Positions 16,836 through 25,156 of a stretch of 64,000 nucleotides of DNA are shown here, one piece after another (position 1 is the stretch's first letter; every line of letters begins with the position of its first letter). The notes under the pieces were generated by a model. That model made no database searches, was not told the origin of the DNA, and was given only the letters and a program-made list of their open reading frames with translations. The position numbers were made by a program, and so were the translations under genes. The stretch is from Croceibacterium atlanticum (GTDB lineage Bacteria > Pseudomonadota > Alphaproteobacteria > Sphingomonadales > Sphingomonadaceae), in the NCBI RefSeq assembly GCF_001008165.2, contig NZ_CP011452.2, forward strand, positions 2,356,001-2,420,000, in the 5' to 3' direction.

Positions 16836-17927
16836 TCAATCCCGGCCCAGTGTTTCGCGGATCTCCGCACGCCAGATCGGGCCTTCGATATATTCCAGAA
16901 GAGAGATGTCGGCCGCTTCGCGCAGCGGGCTGTCCTGCGGCAAGGCGATGCCGTAATCCTGCCGCCCGAATGTGCCCGGCAGCATCCGCAACTTGTGGGG
17001 ATAGGAATTCCGCACCAGGTAACGCAGCAAAGGCTCGTCATAGACGAAAGCCTCAATTTCCCCATCGCGCAAAGCATCCATCCCGGCCTCGACCGTCTCG
17101 AAATGGGTGAAGGCGATTCCCTCGCTGGCGAGCCACACGTCGCTGGCCGATTCCTCGATCGAACCGACCGTCACCTTGGGCAGATCGTCCGGCCCGCTTA
17201 CACTGCCCGCCAGACGCCCTGTGGTCAGAGAGGATGCGATCATGCCGGTGAAGGTGGAAATGATGATGATTGCAGCAAACATCCAGACAAGTGCGATCAT
17301 CTTGCCCGCAGCGGTGCGCGGCGCCTTATCGCCATAACCCACCGTGGTCATGGTCACGGCGGAGAACCAGAAACCGGACCCGATGCCCTTTATATCGTCC
17401 GCGAATTCTTCCGTATTGCGCTTCCGCTCTGCCAACCAGAACAACATGCCGACAAACAGCAGCAGGGCGGAAAGGGCCAGAACCGCCTTCAGGAAATCCA
17501 TCGTGAAGAAGTTCTCTACCAGGGAGAACCAGGCGGTGGGTGACTTGCGCGTCACGATACCAAAGCCGGTGGCGTAGAACGGGTGGGTAAAATCCACGCG
17601 CTCCTCCCGCTCGGCCGTGATGGTCAGCGCTCCTACGCTGGCGTCATACTCGCCCGCGGCCACGCCATCGATCATGTCGGCAAGATCGGTTTCAACCAGC
17701 CGGTATTCATAGCCCCGCTGTTCCGCGATGTTCCGCCACAGATCGATTGCCAGGCCGTGCCATTCACCATTGGCATCCTTGATGGCGAAGGGCGGTGCTT
17801 CCCGCGTGGCGATACGCATCGGGCCGTCATCCTGAGCCGCCGCCACCTGCGGCAGACACAAGGCGGCAAATGCGGCGGCCATGATGAAGAGACGCGCAAG
17901 CAAGGCGCGCGCGGTGAAGATCGGCAT
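16836..17927 (-). CDS. GluR0-like ligand-gated potassium channel
   Basis: A 363-residue protein with a signal peptide (LLARLFIMAAAFAALCLPQVAAAQ). Half of a periplasmic solute-binding domain follows (about residues 30-130, with RIATREAPPFAIKDANGEWHGLAIDLW and VDFTHPFYATGFGIV). A transmembrane helix, a pore loop with the K+ selectivity filter TTVGYGD, and a second helix come next, then the other binding-domain half (about 235-350). This S1-pore-S2 order is that of GluR0-type prokaryotic glutamate receptors. The ligand is unknown; the GxxxDLW lobe resembles amino-acid binders. The start at 17927 has an AGAGGGGG ribosome-binding site. It stands alone, 185 bp downstream of the phosphoesterase gene. 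Confidence 0.88.
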   Translation of the reverse strand: MPIFTARALLARLFIMAAAFAALCLPQVAAAQDDGPMRIATREAPPFAIKDANGEWHGLAIDLWRNIAEQRGYEYRLVETDLADMIDGVAAGEYDASVGALTITAEREERVDFTHPFYATGFGIVTRKSPTAWFSLVENFFTMDFLKAVLALSALLLFVGMLFWLAERKRNTEEFADDIKGIGSGFWFSAVTMTTVGYGDKAPRTAAGKMIALVWMFAAIIIISTFTGMIASSLTTGRLAGSVSGPDDLPKVTVGSIEESASDVWLASEGIAFTHFETVEAGMDALRDGEIEAFVYDEPLLRYLVRNSYPHKLRMLPGTFGRQDYGIALPQDSPLREAADISLLEYIEGPIWRAEIRETLGRD

Positions 17928-18112
17928 GGTGGTCCCCCTCTGGATCGTCCACGGTTCGGGATGTCCCATCCAGCCTAGCACGGCCATGCGCTGTGCCCAC
18001 CCCAGGGCCGGGGCCGTGCTTTCAGGAAAAAATGCGGCCAGTTCAGCGCTCAAACCATCAAACAACCCGGTCGGCAGGGACGATTGCTCCCTCCCGCACC
18101 GCCGGATTGCAA

Positions 18113-18970
18113 TTAATGAACGGGCGGATCGACTTCTGGAATGCGATGCACCGGGGCAACCGGCTCGCCCGGTTCGCGCGGGGGAAGGGCGTCTTCCGGC
18201 ACATCGTCAATCATCATGTCCGCTGTCGAAACATGTTCCAGATTGCGCACCCGCACATCCAGCTTCGCCCCGTCCCAGTGCAATTCGTTGAAACTGGGCG
18301 GCGTGGATCGCAGGCGTTGCGACAAGGTGCCGGCCCCGATCATCCGCATGGGTCCGTGCCGCGTGCCCTGCACGAGGTCGAACGCATCGTGGACGTGTCC
18401 GCTGAGCACCGCAATCACGGGGCGTTTCGCCAGTTCGGTCAGGGCTTTCTGGCCATTCCTGGTCAAAGCAGTGCCTTGCGTGCCCACCTCGCGCAGCGGG
18501 TGATGCACGGCAACCAGCGCCTGCGTACCTTCCGGCAAGGCGTCAATCGCCTGGAGGCAGCGCTGCAGGGCGCTGTCCGTGACCCACCCCTTCGACCAGT
18601 TGAAACGCGGCTGCGCCGATACGGCCGTCTTCAAGGGCACGATTGCGATGTCCGGCAGATCGATTTCCGCTTCCACCAGATTCTTGATCGCGCGGAACCG
18701 CTTGTAAGGGCTGAAGAATCGTTCGATCAGGTTGAAATAGGGCATGTCATGATTGCCCACTTCCACCGTGACCGGCACATCCAGCGAACGGATCCATTCA
18801 CAAGCGGCGGTAAATTCGCGATTGCGCGCGCGCATGGTCAGATCGCCGGTAATGGCAACCGCATCCGGCTTCTTCTCCGCTATCTCCTGCCGGACCCAGT
18901 CCAGCGCGCGCCGGTCCTCCAGTCCGAAATGGAGATCGCTGATATGGAAAAGGCGGGCACTACGCGTCAT
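18113..18970 (-). CDS. Calcineurin-like metallophosphoesterase
   Basis: A 285-residue two-metal phosphoesterase. Motifs in order: HISDLHFG, ITGDLTM (GDxx), VGNHDMPY (GNHD), VAVHHPL and LSGHVHDAF (GHxH), all in the expected spacing. The close CpdA-like arrangement suggests a cyclic-nucleotide or other small phosphoester substrate, but the linked lipid-kinase gene could equally point to phospholipid metabolism. It overlaps that kinase gene by 11 bp at its start, so the two are likely co-expressed. It has no signal peptide or membrane segment, so it should be cytoplasmic. Confidence 0.9.
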   Translation of the reverse strand: MTRSARLFHISDLHFGLEDRRALDWVRQEIAEKKPDAVAITGDLTMRARNREFTAACEWIRSLDVPVTVEVGNHDMPYFNLIERFFSPYKRFRAIKNLVEAEIDLPDIAIVPLKTAVSAQPRFNWSKGWVTDSALQRCLQAIDALPEGTQALVAVHHPLREVGTQGTALTRNGQKALTELAKRPVIAVLSGHVHDAFDLVQGTRHGPMRMIGAGTLSQRLRSTPPSFNELHWDGAKLDVRVRNLEHVSTADMMIDDVPEDALPPREPGEPVAPVHRIPEVDPPVH

Positions 18971-19826
18971 CGGGCAGCGTCGCTAGCAGATCGACCTCGC
19001 AAACGGCCAGTTCAAACAACTCTTCCGGTCCACCCTGGCGCGCTTCGCCATCAACCGAGAGGCCAAATCGCTGTCTGGCGGTGCCCCCTATCTTCAGATG
19101 ATCGACCCGCCCCAGGAAATCATGCGGTCCTTCACGGAAATTGCGCCGCAAAAGGGCCAGGCCCTGGCTGAGATATTCCGATGCGGTTTCCGAATGATAG
19201 GCCCGCACCTCTATCTTCTGGTCCAGAGGGTTCAGCATCAGCAGAGGATAACCTTCCGGCCGGCCCAGTTCCGGATCGATGCAGGCAACCATCGGCCCCT
19301 GGGTCGATTCCTCGATCGCTTCCGCAGCGCCATCAGCCATGGCGGAGACATCACCCTTGCGCATCGCCTCCCGCACCTGGTTCCACGATGTGCCGGGGCC
19401 GGCGAGCAGGCCCGCCAGCGCATCGCCATGGGCGGAACGGACCACGCCCGGCCGCACGGGCCGTGCCCTGCCCGCCGCGACGGCCGCAACCACCTCTTCA
19501 CTGGACGCATCACCATGCAGCCGATGGAACAGCAAATTCATCGTTCCACCGGCCAGGACCAGAACGGCCCCACTCCACCCGTAGAGACCTGTGACCAGCG
19601 CATTGATCGTCCCGTCTCCGGCGAAAACAGCAACAAGATCGATCCCTGCCTGATCCAGCGCGGCCGCATCGGGCACGGATTCCTCGGGAAAACGGATGAT
19701 CCGTGAAAGATCAAAGCCCGCATCCGCGAAACTGCGCACCACAGACTGCAAGTGCCGATCATCATTGCTTCCGCTGGCCGGATTGCACACCAGCCAGATC
19801 GCCCGCTTTTGTTTCATTATCTGCAA
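18960..19826 (-). CDS. Diacylglycerol-kinase-family lipid kinase
   Basis: A 288-residue protein with a DAGK catalytic domain. Key motifs are VCNPASGS at the N terminus, FAGDGTINALVTGL (the GGDGT nucleotide loop, here AGDGT), and VLAGGTMNLLFHRLHGD (GGTxN). The C-terminal beta-sandwich is shorter and less like YegS/DgkB. The exact lipid substrate is not inferable. The start may be 19826 or the ATG at 19817. It sits between a small membrane protein (27 bp upstream) and the overlapping phosphoesterase gene, suggesting one leftward operon. Confidence 0.85.
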   Translation of the reverse strand: MQIMKQKRAIWLVCNPASGSNDDRHLQSVVRSFADAGFDLSRIIRFPEESVPDAAALDQAGIDLVAVFAGDGTINALVTGLYGWSGAVLVLAGGTMNLLFHRLHGDASSEEVVAAVAAGRARPVRPGVVRSAHGDALAGLLAGPGTSWNQVREAMRKGDVSAMADGAAEAIEESTQGPMVACIDPELGRPEGYPLLMLNPLDQKIEVRAYHSETASEYLSQGLALLRRNFREGPHDFLGRVDHLKIGGTARQRFGLSVDGEARQGGPEELFELAVCEVDLLATLPDDA

Positions 19827-19853
19827 AGCACCGTTCCTCTCGGCGGGTTCCCG

Positions 19854-20120
19854 TCAAATCCGGTTGGACAGCAATATCCATGCGGAAAAGGCGTTAAGCG
19901 CGGTATAACCCAGATAGGCCCACCCCCATTCGGGATAGCCATTGCCGACGAGCAGCATGGCGCCAAGCAGCAGGCAGAATTCGGCCACGAGGCTGGCACG
20001 CCCGCCCAGCTTGCGGATCAGGGGCGGCAATTCGCGGAGCAGGCGATGGCGGCTTTCCAGCACCGCCCGTTGCAACGCGAAATTGCCGATTCCGAGCAGG
20101 AACATCAGCAGAATCGCCAT
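19854..20120 (-). CDS. Small two-helix membrane protein
   Basis: An 88-residue protein with a hydrophobic N-terminal segment (MAILLMFLLGIGNFALQRAV), a central amphipathic part, and a second hydrophobic stretch (LVAEFCLLLGAMLLVG) followed by a third weaker one. I do not recognise a family. It is the first gene of the presumed operon with the lipid kinase and phosphoesterase, which hints at a membrane-lipid role but proves nothing. Confidence 0.65.
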   Translation of the reverse strand: MAILLMFLLGIGNFALQRAVLESRHRLLRELPPLIRKLGGRASLVAEFCLLLGAMLLVGNGYPEWGWAYLGYTALNAFSAWILLSNRI

Positions 20121-20274
20121 TCGTCCGCAATTTGCCGCAACATTCGTCGATTGCCAATCGCGCTTCGCCGGTCCGGAAATGTCGTTCGTCCGGATGGCCG
20201 ATCCTTCGTCGGATGAGCGTGCATCCCAATCGAAACCGACGCGAAAGCCGGCCCATCGGCGGGTATCTCTTCTC

Positions 20275-20320
20275 TTGCGTCACGGTCTCGCCCCGCAGTC
20301 CCAAGCAGGCCGTGACGCAA
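20275..20320 (+). promoter_or_regulatory. Long inverted repeat just upstream of the UrcA gene
   Basis: TTGCGTCACGG (20275-20285) and CCGTGACGCAA (20310-20320) are a perfect 11-bp inverted repeat separated by 24 bases, 31 bp before the start codon of the next gene. It could be an operator for a dimeric regulator, or a hairpin in the 5' leader close to the ribosome-binding site AAGGAGG. It is not followed by a T-run. Confidence 0.55.
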
Positions 20321-20351
20321 CAGACATAAGAGCAAGGAGGAGAAGAGAACC

Positions 20352-20654
20352 ATGAAAACCCCGACAGCAATCCTGGCCGCTGCCGCAGCCCTGACTGCCG
20401 CAACCGCCATCACCCCGGCCATGGCTGGCCAGCCGACCGAACGCGTCAGCTACAGCGATCTGAACCTGACGACCCAGGAAGGTCAGGACATCCTGCAGCA
20501 GCGCCTGAACAAGGCCGCATGGCGCGTGTGCATGTTCGATGCGAAGGGCCAGCTGCAGACCGCCGAACACCAGAATGCCTGCTATCGCCAGGCGCGCAAG
20601 GATGTCGCAGTCCGCGTTGCAGAGGTCATTGCCGATCACCAGCGCGGTGGCTGA
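20352..20654 (+). CDS. UrcA-family secreted protein
   Basis: A 100-residue protein with a Sec signal peptide (to about AMAG, residue 26). The mature part has the UrcA pattern, VSYSDLNLTTQEGQDILQQRL followed by two cysteines (RVC…NAC) likely to form a disulfide in the periplasm. The family is widespread in sphingomonads and Caulobacter relatives and has no known function. A near-perfect AAGGAGG ribosome-binding site precedes the ATG, suggesting good translation. It is monocistronic: an inverted repeat lies upstream and an intrinsic terminator downstream. Confidence 0.88.
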   Translation: MKTPTAILAAAAALTAATAITPAMAGQPTERVSYSDLNLTTQEGQDILQQRLNKAAWRVCMFDAKGQLQTAEHQNACYRQARKDVAVRVAEVIADHQRGG

Positions 20655-20690
20655 ACGCAAGGCCCGACAGGGCCCCGCTCGAAACTAGGG

Positions 20691-20719
20691 GCGTCCGGAT
20701 TTCCGGACGCCTCTTTTTT
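20691..20719 (+). terminator. Intrinsic terminator after the UrcA gene
   Basis: GCGTCCGGA-tt-TCCGGACGC is a perfect 9-bp stem with a 2-base spacer, followed by CTCTTTTTT. It ends the UrcA transcript 36 bp after the stop. Confidence 0.85.
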
Positions 20720-20729
20720 GTGCGCCCGC

Positions 20730-20752
20730 TTTTATACGCCTTTTTATACGCC
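20730..20752 (+). repeat. Short tandem repeat
   Basis: The 11-mer TTTTATACGCC occurs twice in direct orientation (20730-20740 and 20742-20752) in the gap between the UrcA terminator and the response-regulator gene. It is AT-richer than the surroundings. No role is evident. Confidence 0.5.
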
Positions 20753-20823
20753 CGCCGCGAGCAAGGCCTGTCGCGCGGCGCAACTTCTTTCCGGATTCCG
20801 GGGTTAGGGCGCCAGTTTGCCGA

Positions 20824-21561
20824 TCACCGGCCCGCCATGGCTTTCACCTTGCGCAGATATGTGCGCCCGATCCGAAGCGTTTCGCCATTGTCGAGTTCGG
20901 CCGACCACACGCCCAGCCCTTCGTGCCGCAATCCGCGGATCCGGTCGCGCCGGAGAATGGTGGACCGATGGATGCGAATGAATTGCGCCGGGTCCAGCCT
21001 GCCTTCCAGCCCGGCAATGGTTTGCAGCAGCAGATAGCTGTGTTCGCCGACATGCAGCCGGACATAATCCCGTTCCGCATCGATCCGGCCGACCTGCGCG
21101 GCATCTATACGCAGCAATTCCGAACGATGCGGCACCCAGAATTCGGTCAGCCATTCACCCTGGCTGGCAGAGGTCCGGTCCCGCCGGTTGATCGCGCGGT
21201 CAATCGCCCGCACCAGCCGCTCGGTCGCAACCGGCTTCAGCACATAATCGACTGCTTCCAGATCGAATGCCTCGACCGCGAAATCCTCATGCGCGGTGAC
21301 GAAGATCACGGCTGGCGGATTGGCTTTCTTTCCCAGTTCGCGGGCAACGCCAAGGCCGTCCATTCCCGGCATGGTCATGTCCAGCAGCAGCAGGTCCGGC
21401 TTCAGCTTGTCGGCCAGCCTCAAGGCGGCTTCACCGTCGCTGGCGGTGCCCACCACCTGCAACTGGTCCAGCTCGGCACACAGCACCTGCATCCGTTCCA
21501 CCGCGAGCGGCTCGTCATCGACGAGCAACGTCCGCAGAACTTCGTCATCCCGATCGCTCAC
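20824..21561 (-). CDS. LytTR-family response regulator
   Basis: A 245-residue response regulator. The receiver domain occupies about residues 10-125, with acidic pocket VDDEP, phosphoacceptor Asp in LLLLDMTMPGMDG, the Thr in FVTAHEDF and Lys in DYVLKPV. A LytTR DNA-binding domain fills the C-terminal half (RSELLRIDAAQVGRIDAERDYVRLHVGEHSYLLL … FIRIHRSTILRRDRI). The upstream kinase gene overlaps its start (21558-21561), so this is a cognate pair. LytTR regulators bind direct-repeat operators; the regulated genes are not apparent in the window. Confidence 0.93.
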   Translation of the reverse strand: MSDRDDEVLRTLLVDDEPLAVERMQVLCAELDQLQVVGTASDGEAALRLADKLKPDLLLLDMTMPGMDGLGVARELGKKANPPAVIFVTAHEDFAVEAFDLEAVDYVLKPVATERLVRAIDRAINRRDRTSASQGEWLTEFWVPHRSELLRIDAAQVGRIDAERDYVRLHVGEHSYLLLQTIAGLEGRLDPAQFIRIHRSTILRRDRIRGLRHEGLGVWSAELDNGETLRIGRTYLRKVKAMAGR

Positions 21562-22781
21562 CGGCGTTCCTCCTTGTGGCGCAAGATCGGCATTCGCAGC
21601 GTCGTAGAATAACCTTCCGGCGTCCTTCCGGAAACCACGCTGGCTTCTTCACCAAAACGCGCCTCCAGCCTTTCACGGACATTGGCGAGGCCAATACCAT
21701 AGCCGGGCCGCGGCTCATCCGATGATTCAGAGCCCTTGCCGTCATCGGAAACGGTCACGACCAGACGACCATATTCTTCCCGCGCAGCGAGGGTAATCGT
21801 AACCTTGCCAGAGCTGGGATTGACCGCGTGTTTCACCGAATTTTCCACCAGCGGCTGCAATATCATGCCGGGAATCTTGGCGTTCTCCAGACTGTCGGGC
21901 AGCTGGTATTCCGCCTGCAGCCGGCGCGGAAACCTTACCGCCTCGATATCGAGATAGAGCTTCTGCAGCGCGAATTCTTCGCGCAGCGGCACGTCAGAGG
22001 TGGGATCGTCAGCCAGGCTACGGCGATAGAAGGTGGAAATCGTCTGGATCATCCGTTCCGCCGCCTGGGTCTTGCCCGTCAGCACCAATGCGGATAGCGA
22101 ATTCAGCGTGTTGAACAGGAAATGCGGATTCACCTGATATCGCAGGCTGCGCAATTCCGCCGCCTTGGCCGCCCGGCGATAGGCACCTTCCCGGCGTTCG
22201 GCCGCGCGGGCCTTTTCCCCGGTAAGCAATGCCAGATAGAGCGAACACCAGGCCAGCAGCATGAAATATCGGCCAAAGGCGATTTCTGTCACCTGCTGCC
22301 ACGGCGTGCCCTGGAAGGCGGAAGCGGGCAGGGTCGCCTTGCTGCCATCAGGCAGGCCGCTCATATCCATGCCCGGAATTTCGATCAGCAATTCACCGCT
22401 TTCGTCCCGGCGCACGGTGTAGCCCTGCTGTTTGACGACTTCGGTGAAATATCGATCGGACAGGCTGGCAAAGACGATCTGGTTCGCCTGCGCAATGAAC
22501 AGCGCCACCGGCGCAGACAGCAGCAGGGCAGCCAAAATCTTGGCCCATAGCGGCTTTGCATCGAACAGGCGCAGCACCAGCCACAGGCCGATAGTGCCGG
22601 CCACGCCGGCCAGCGAAGCCAGGCCGCGCCGCCACAGCATCTCATGCTGGAAATCCAGCTGCCAGACATCCGCCCGCAAGGTCGTGAGCACGAAATAGCA
22701 GGCCCACAGGCCGACTATGGAAGCGAGCACCGTGCCGAACGGGACGCGCGCGGCAAAATCCTCGGGGCGTTCTTTCTCCAT
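21558..22781 (-). CDS. LytS/YehU-type sensor histidine kinase
   Basis: A 407-residue membrane kinase. Several hydrophobic helices lie in the first 210 residues, with a periplasmic or loop segment of about 70 residues between the third and fourth. The His_kinase core follows: LRYQVNPHFLFNTLNSL contains the phosphorylated histidine, PLVENSVKHAV is the N box, and DDGKG and GIGLANVRERL complete the ATPase. The start at 22781 is chosen because it begins the first membrane helix region and lies outside fumarase; the frame is open further upstream. The sensed signal is unknown. Confidence 0.92.
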   Translation of the reverse strand: MEKERPEDFAARVPFGTVLASIVGLWACYFVLTTLRADVWQLDFQHEMLWRRGLASLAGVAGTIGLWLVLRLFDAKPLWAKILAALLLSAPVALFIAQANQIVFASLSDRYFTEVVKQQGYTVRRDESGELLIEIPGMDMSGLPDGSKATLPASAFQGTPWQQVTEIAFGRYFMLLAWCSLYLALLTGEKARAAERREGAYRRAAKAAELRSLRYQVNPHFLFNTLNSLSALVLTGKTQAAERMIQTISTFYRRSLADDPTSDVPLREEFALQKLYLDIEAVRFPRRLQAEYQLPDSLENAKIPGMILQPLVENSVKHAVNPSSGKVTITLAAREEYGRLVVTVSDDGKGSESSDEPRPGYGIGLANVRERLEARFGEEASVVSGRTPEGYSTTLRMPILRHKEERR

Positions 22782-22887
22782 CCGACCGCCTTTACCTCTG
22801 CCGGAACGGTCGGCGCCAGTGCTGCGGTCGAACAAGGTCAACTCTTGGTCGAACAGTTCTTTGGCCGTGCCGTTCCGGTCATGGTTT

Positions 22888-24417
22888 TCACGCGCCTTCG
22901 AGCAGATGCTCCTCCGCGATCTTCTTCTGCCAGTGCAGGGGGGCGAGCGCATGGACATTATTGCCCTCGCCATCCACGGCCACGGTGACGGGAAAATCCT
23001 GCACTTCGAATTCGTAGATCGCTTCCATGCCCAGATCTTCGAAGCCGACCACCTTGCTGCCCTTGATGGCGCGGGAAACCAGATAGGCCGCACCGCCCAC
23101 CGCCATCAGGTAAGCGCTCTTGTGATCGCGGATCGCATCGACTGCCATTGGCCCGCGTTCGGCCTTGCCGACCATGGCCAGCAAGCCCTGTTCCAGCATC
23201 ATGCGGGTGAACTTGTCCATCCGCGTGGCGGTGGTCGGACCGGCGGGGCCGACGATTTCCTCGCCCACCGGATCGACCGGGCCGACGTAATAGATCACCC
23301 GCCCCTTGAATTCGACCGGCAGTTCCTCGCCCGCTTCCAGCATGTCCTTGATGCGTTTGTGCGCGGCATCGCGGCCGGTCAGCATCTTGCCATTGAGCAG
23401 CAGCCGATCGCCCTGTTTCCAGCTCTGCACTTCTTCCGGCGTCAACTTGTCCAGCTCCACCCGCCTGGCGGAGGCATCGGGTTTCCAGTCCACCTGCGGC
23501 CATTCGGCCAGATTGGGCGCTTCCAGATATGCCGGGCCGGATCCGTCCAGCGTGAAATGCGCGTGGCGGGTGGCGGCGCAATTGGGGATCATCGCCACCG
23601 GCTTGTTGGCCGCATGGCAGGGCGCATCCAGGATCTTCACATCCAGGATCGTGGAAAGACCGCCCAGCCCCTGCGCGCCGATGCCCAGCGCGTTGACCGC
23701 GTCGAAAATATCGATCCGTAATTTCTCGATATCGGTCTGCGGACCGCGCGCCTTCAGCTGGCCCATGTCGATCGGGTCCATCAGCGCCTTCTTGGCCAGC
23801 AGCACGCAATGTTCGGCCGTGCCGCCAATGCCGATGCCCAGCATTCCGGGCGGGCACCAGCCGGCACCCATTTGCGGGATCATTTCCAGCACCCATTCGA
23901 CGATATTGTCGGACGGGTTCATCATCTTGAACTTGGACTTCGCCTCGCTGCCGCCGCCCTTGGCCGCAACGTCGATCGATACGGTCGATCCGGGCACCAT
24001 TTCCACATGCAGCACGCTGGGCGTGTTGTCGCGCGTGTTGCGGCGGGTGAATGCGGGATCGGCCAGCACCGATGCGCGCAGCTTGTTTTCCGCATTCATA
24101 TAGGCGCGGCGTACGCCTTCATCGATCACGTCCTGCAGCGGGCGGGACGTGTCGGACAGGCGGCAATCCATGCCCCATTTGACGAAGACATTGACGATGC
24201 CGGTGTCCTGGCAGATCGGCCTGTGCCCTTCGGCGCACATCCGGCTGTTGGTCAGGATCTGGGCGATCGCATCGCGCGCGGCCGGGCTCTGTTCGGCCTC
24301 ATAGGCTTCGCCCAGCGCCCGGATGTAATCCATCGGGTGGTAGTAGGAGATGTATTGCAGCGCATCGGCCACACTTTCGATAAGGTCTTCCTCGCGGATG
24401 GTGACCATGTCGCTCAT
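22888..24417 (-). CDS. Fumarate hydratase, class I (Fe-S)
   Basis: A 509-residue class I fumarase of the FumA/FumB type. It interconverts fumarate and malate in the TCA cycle with a labile [4Fe-4S] cluster. The cluster cysteines are likely those in ICQDTGIVNVF, GIGGTAEHCVLLAK and IPNCAATRHAH. The N-terminal alpha and C-terminal beta parts are fused in one chain; the beta part carries YYVGPVDPVGEEIVGPAGPTTATRMD. Such an enzyme depends on Fe-S assembly like that of the suf operon at the window start. It lies 106 bp upstream of the LytS-type kinase gene on the same strand. Confidence 0.95.
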   Translation of the reverse strand: MSDMVTIREEDLIESVADALQYISYYHPMDYIRALGEAYEAEQSPAARDAIAQILTNSRMCAEGHRPICQDTGIVNVFVKWGMDCRLSDTSRPLQDVIDEGVRRAYMNAENKLRASVLADPAFTRRNTRDNTPSVLHVEMVPGSTVSIDVAAKGGGSEAKSKFKMMNPSDNIVEWVLEMIPQMGAGWCPPGMLGIGIGGTAEHCVLLAKKALMDPIDMGQLKARGPQTDIEKLRIDIFDAVNALGIGAQGLGGLSTILDVKILDAPCHAANKPVAMIPNCAATRHAHFTLDGSGPAYLEAPNLAEWPQVDWKPDASARRVELDKLTPEEVQSWKQGDRLLLNGKMLTGRDAAHKRIKDMLEAGEELPVEFKGRVIYYVGPVDPVGEEIVGPAGPTTATRMDKFTRMMLEQGLLAMVGKAERGPMAVDAIRDHKSAYLMAVGGAAYLVSRAIKGSKVVGFEDLGMEAIYEFEVQDFPVTVAVDGEGNNVHALAPLHWQKKIAEEHLLEGA

Positions 24418-24480
24418 CGATGGAGCACTCCCTTTTGCAGAATCTCGGCCGCATAGGCCGCAACAGGCCCTACGGTCAAA

Positions 24481-24502
24481 GCGCTTGGCCTCAAGCGCCG
24501 TT
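24481..24502 (+). repeat. Hairpin in the leader of the PIMT-like gene
   Basis: GCGCTTG-gcct-CAAGCGC (24481-24498) is a perfect 7-bp stem with a 4-base loop followed by CGTTTTG, between the divergent fumarase gene and the PIMT-like gene. It resembles a weak terminator but could be a leader hairpin; the T tract is too short to be sure. Confidence 0.4.
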
Positions 24503-24545
24503 TTGCCTAAGGCTCACCCTGACCCAGCGACAAGAGATTTGCGAA

Positions 24546-25154
24546 GTGACAATCGTGCAAAGCCGACCGCAGAATGTCGGGTATGAAGCTGCCCGCAAGG
24601 CCATGATCGACAGCCAGTTACGCACGAGCGGCGTAAACGCGGAGTTCGTGTTGCGCCGCATGAGCGTGGTTCCGCGGGAAGAATATGTCCCCGAACACGC
24701 CCGCGGAACAGCCTATATGGACCGTGCCATCCGTCTGGATAACGGGCGTTTTCTGGGCGCACCCGTGGTGCAGGGCATGATGCTGCAGGAAGCCGCGCCC
24801 AGGCCGGGCGACAAGGCCCTGCTGGTCGATGGCGGCAGCGGATACATGGCCGAATTGCTGAAGCCGCTGGTGGGCGAGCTTGAAGTCGTTTCGGCCGGAG
24901 ATGCCACCGCGCAATCGCGCAAGGCGGCCGATATCGATCTGCTGATCGTGGATGGCGCGGTGGAACAACTGCCCGATTCGCTGACTCGCCGGCTGGTGGA
25001 AGATGGCCGTATCGTAACCGGGCAGGTGCAGAACGGGCTGACCCGCCTTGCCCGTGGCCGCAAGGTTGCCGGACAGATTGCTCTTCTTCCACTCGCGGAA
25101 GTGGGAATGCCGATCCTGCCCGAATTCGCAATTCCGAAGAGCTGGAGCTTCTAA
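24546..25154 (+). CDS. Protein-L-isoaspartate methyltransferase-like protein, reduced
   Basis: A 202-residue PIMT-family protein. The N-terminal domain is typical (ARKAMIDSQLRTSGVNAEFVLRRMSVVPREEYVPE), as is the glycine motif LLVDGGSGYMAELL. However the segment between that motif and LLIVDGAVEQLPDSL is only about 30 residues, where methyltransferases have roughly 60-70. Much of the SAM-binding sheet therefore appears deleted and catalysis is doubtful. I place the start at the GTG at 24546 because it gives the family N terminus. It sits 2 bp before tolC, the arrangement usual in sphingomonads, so it may have taken on another role there. Confidence 0.8.
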   Translation: MTIVQSRPQNVGYEAARKAMIDSQLRTSGVNAEFVLRRMSVVPREEYVPEHARGTAYMDRAIRLDNGRFLGAPVVQGMMLQEAAPRPGDKALLVDGGSGYMAELLKPLVGELEVVSAGDATAQSRKAADIDLLIVDGAVEQLPDSLTRRLVEDGRIVTGQVQNGLTRLARGRKVAGQIALLPLAEVGMPILPEFAIPKSWSF

Positions 25155-25156
25155 GC

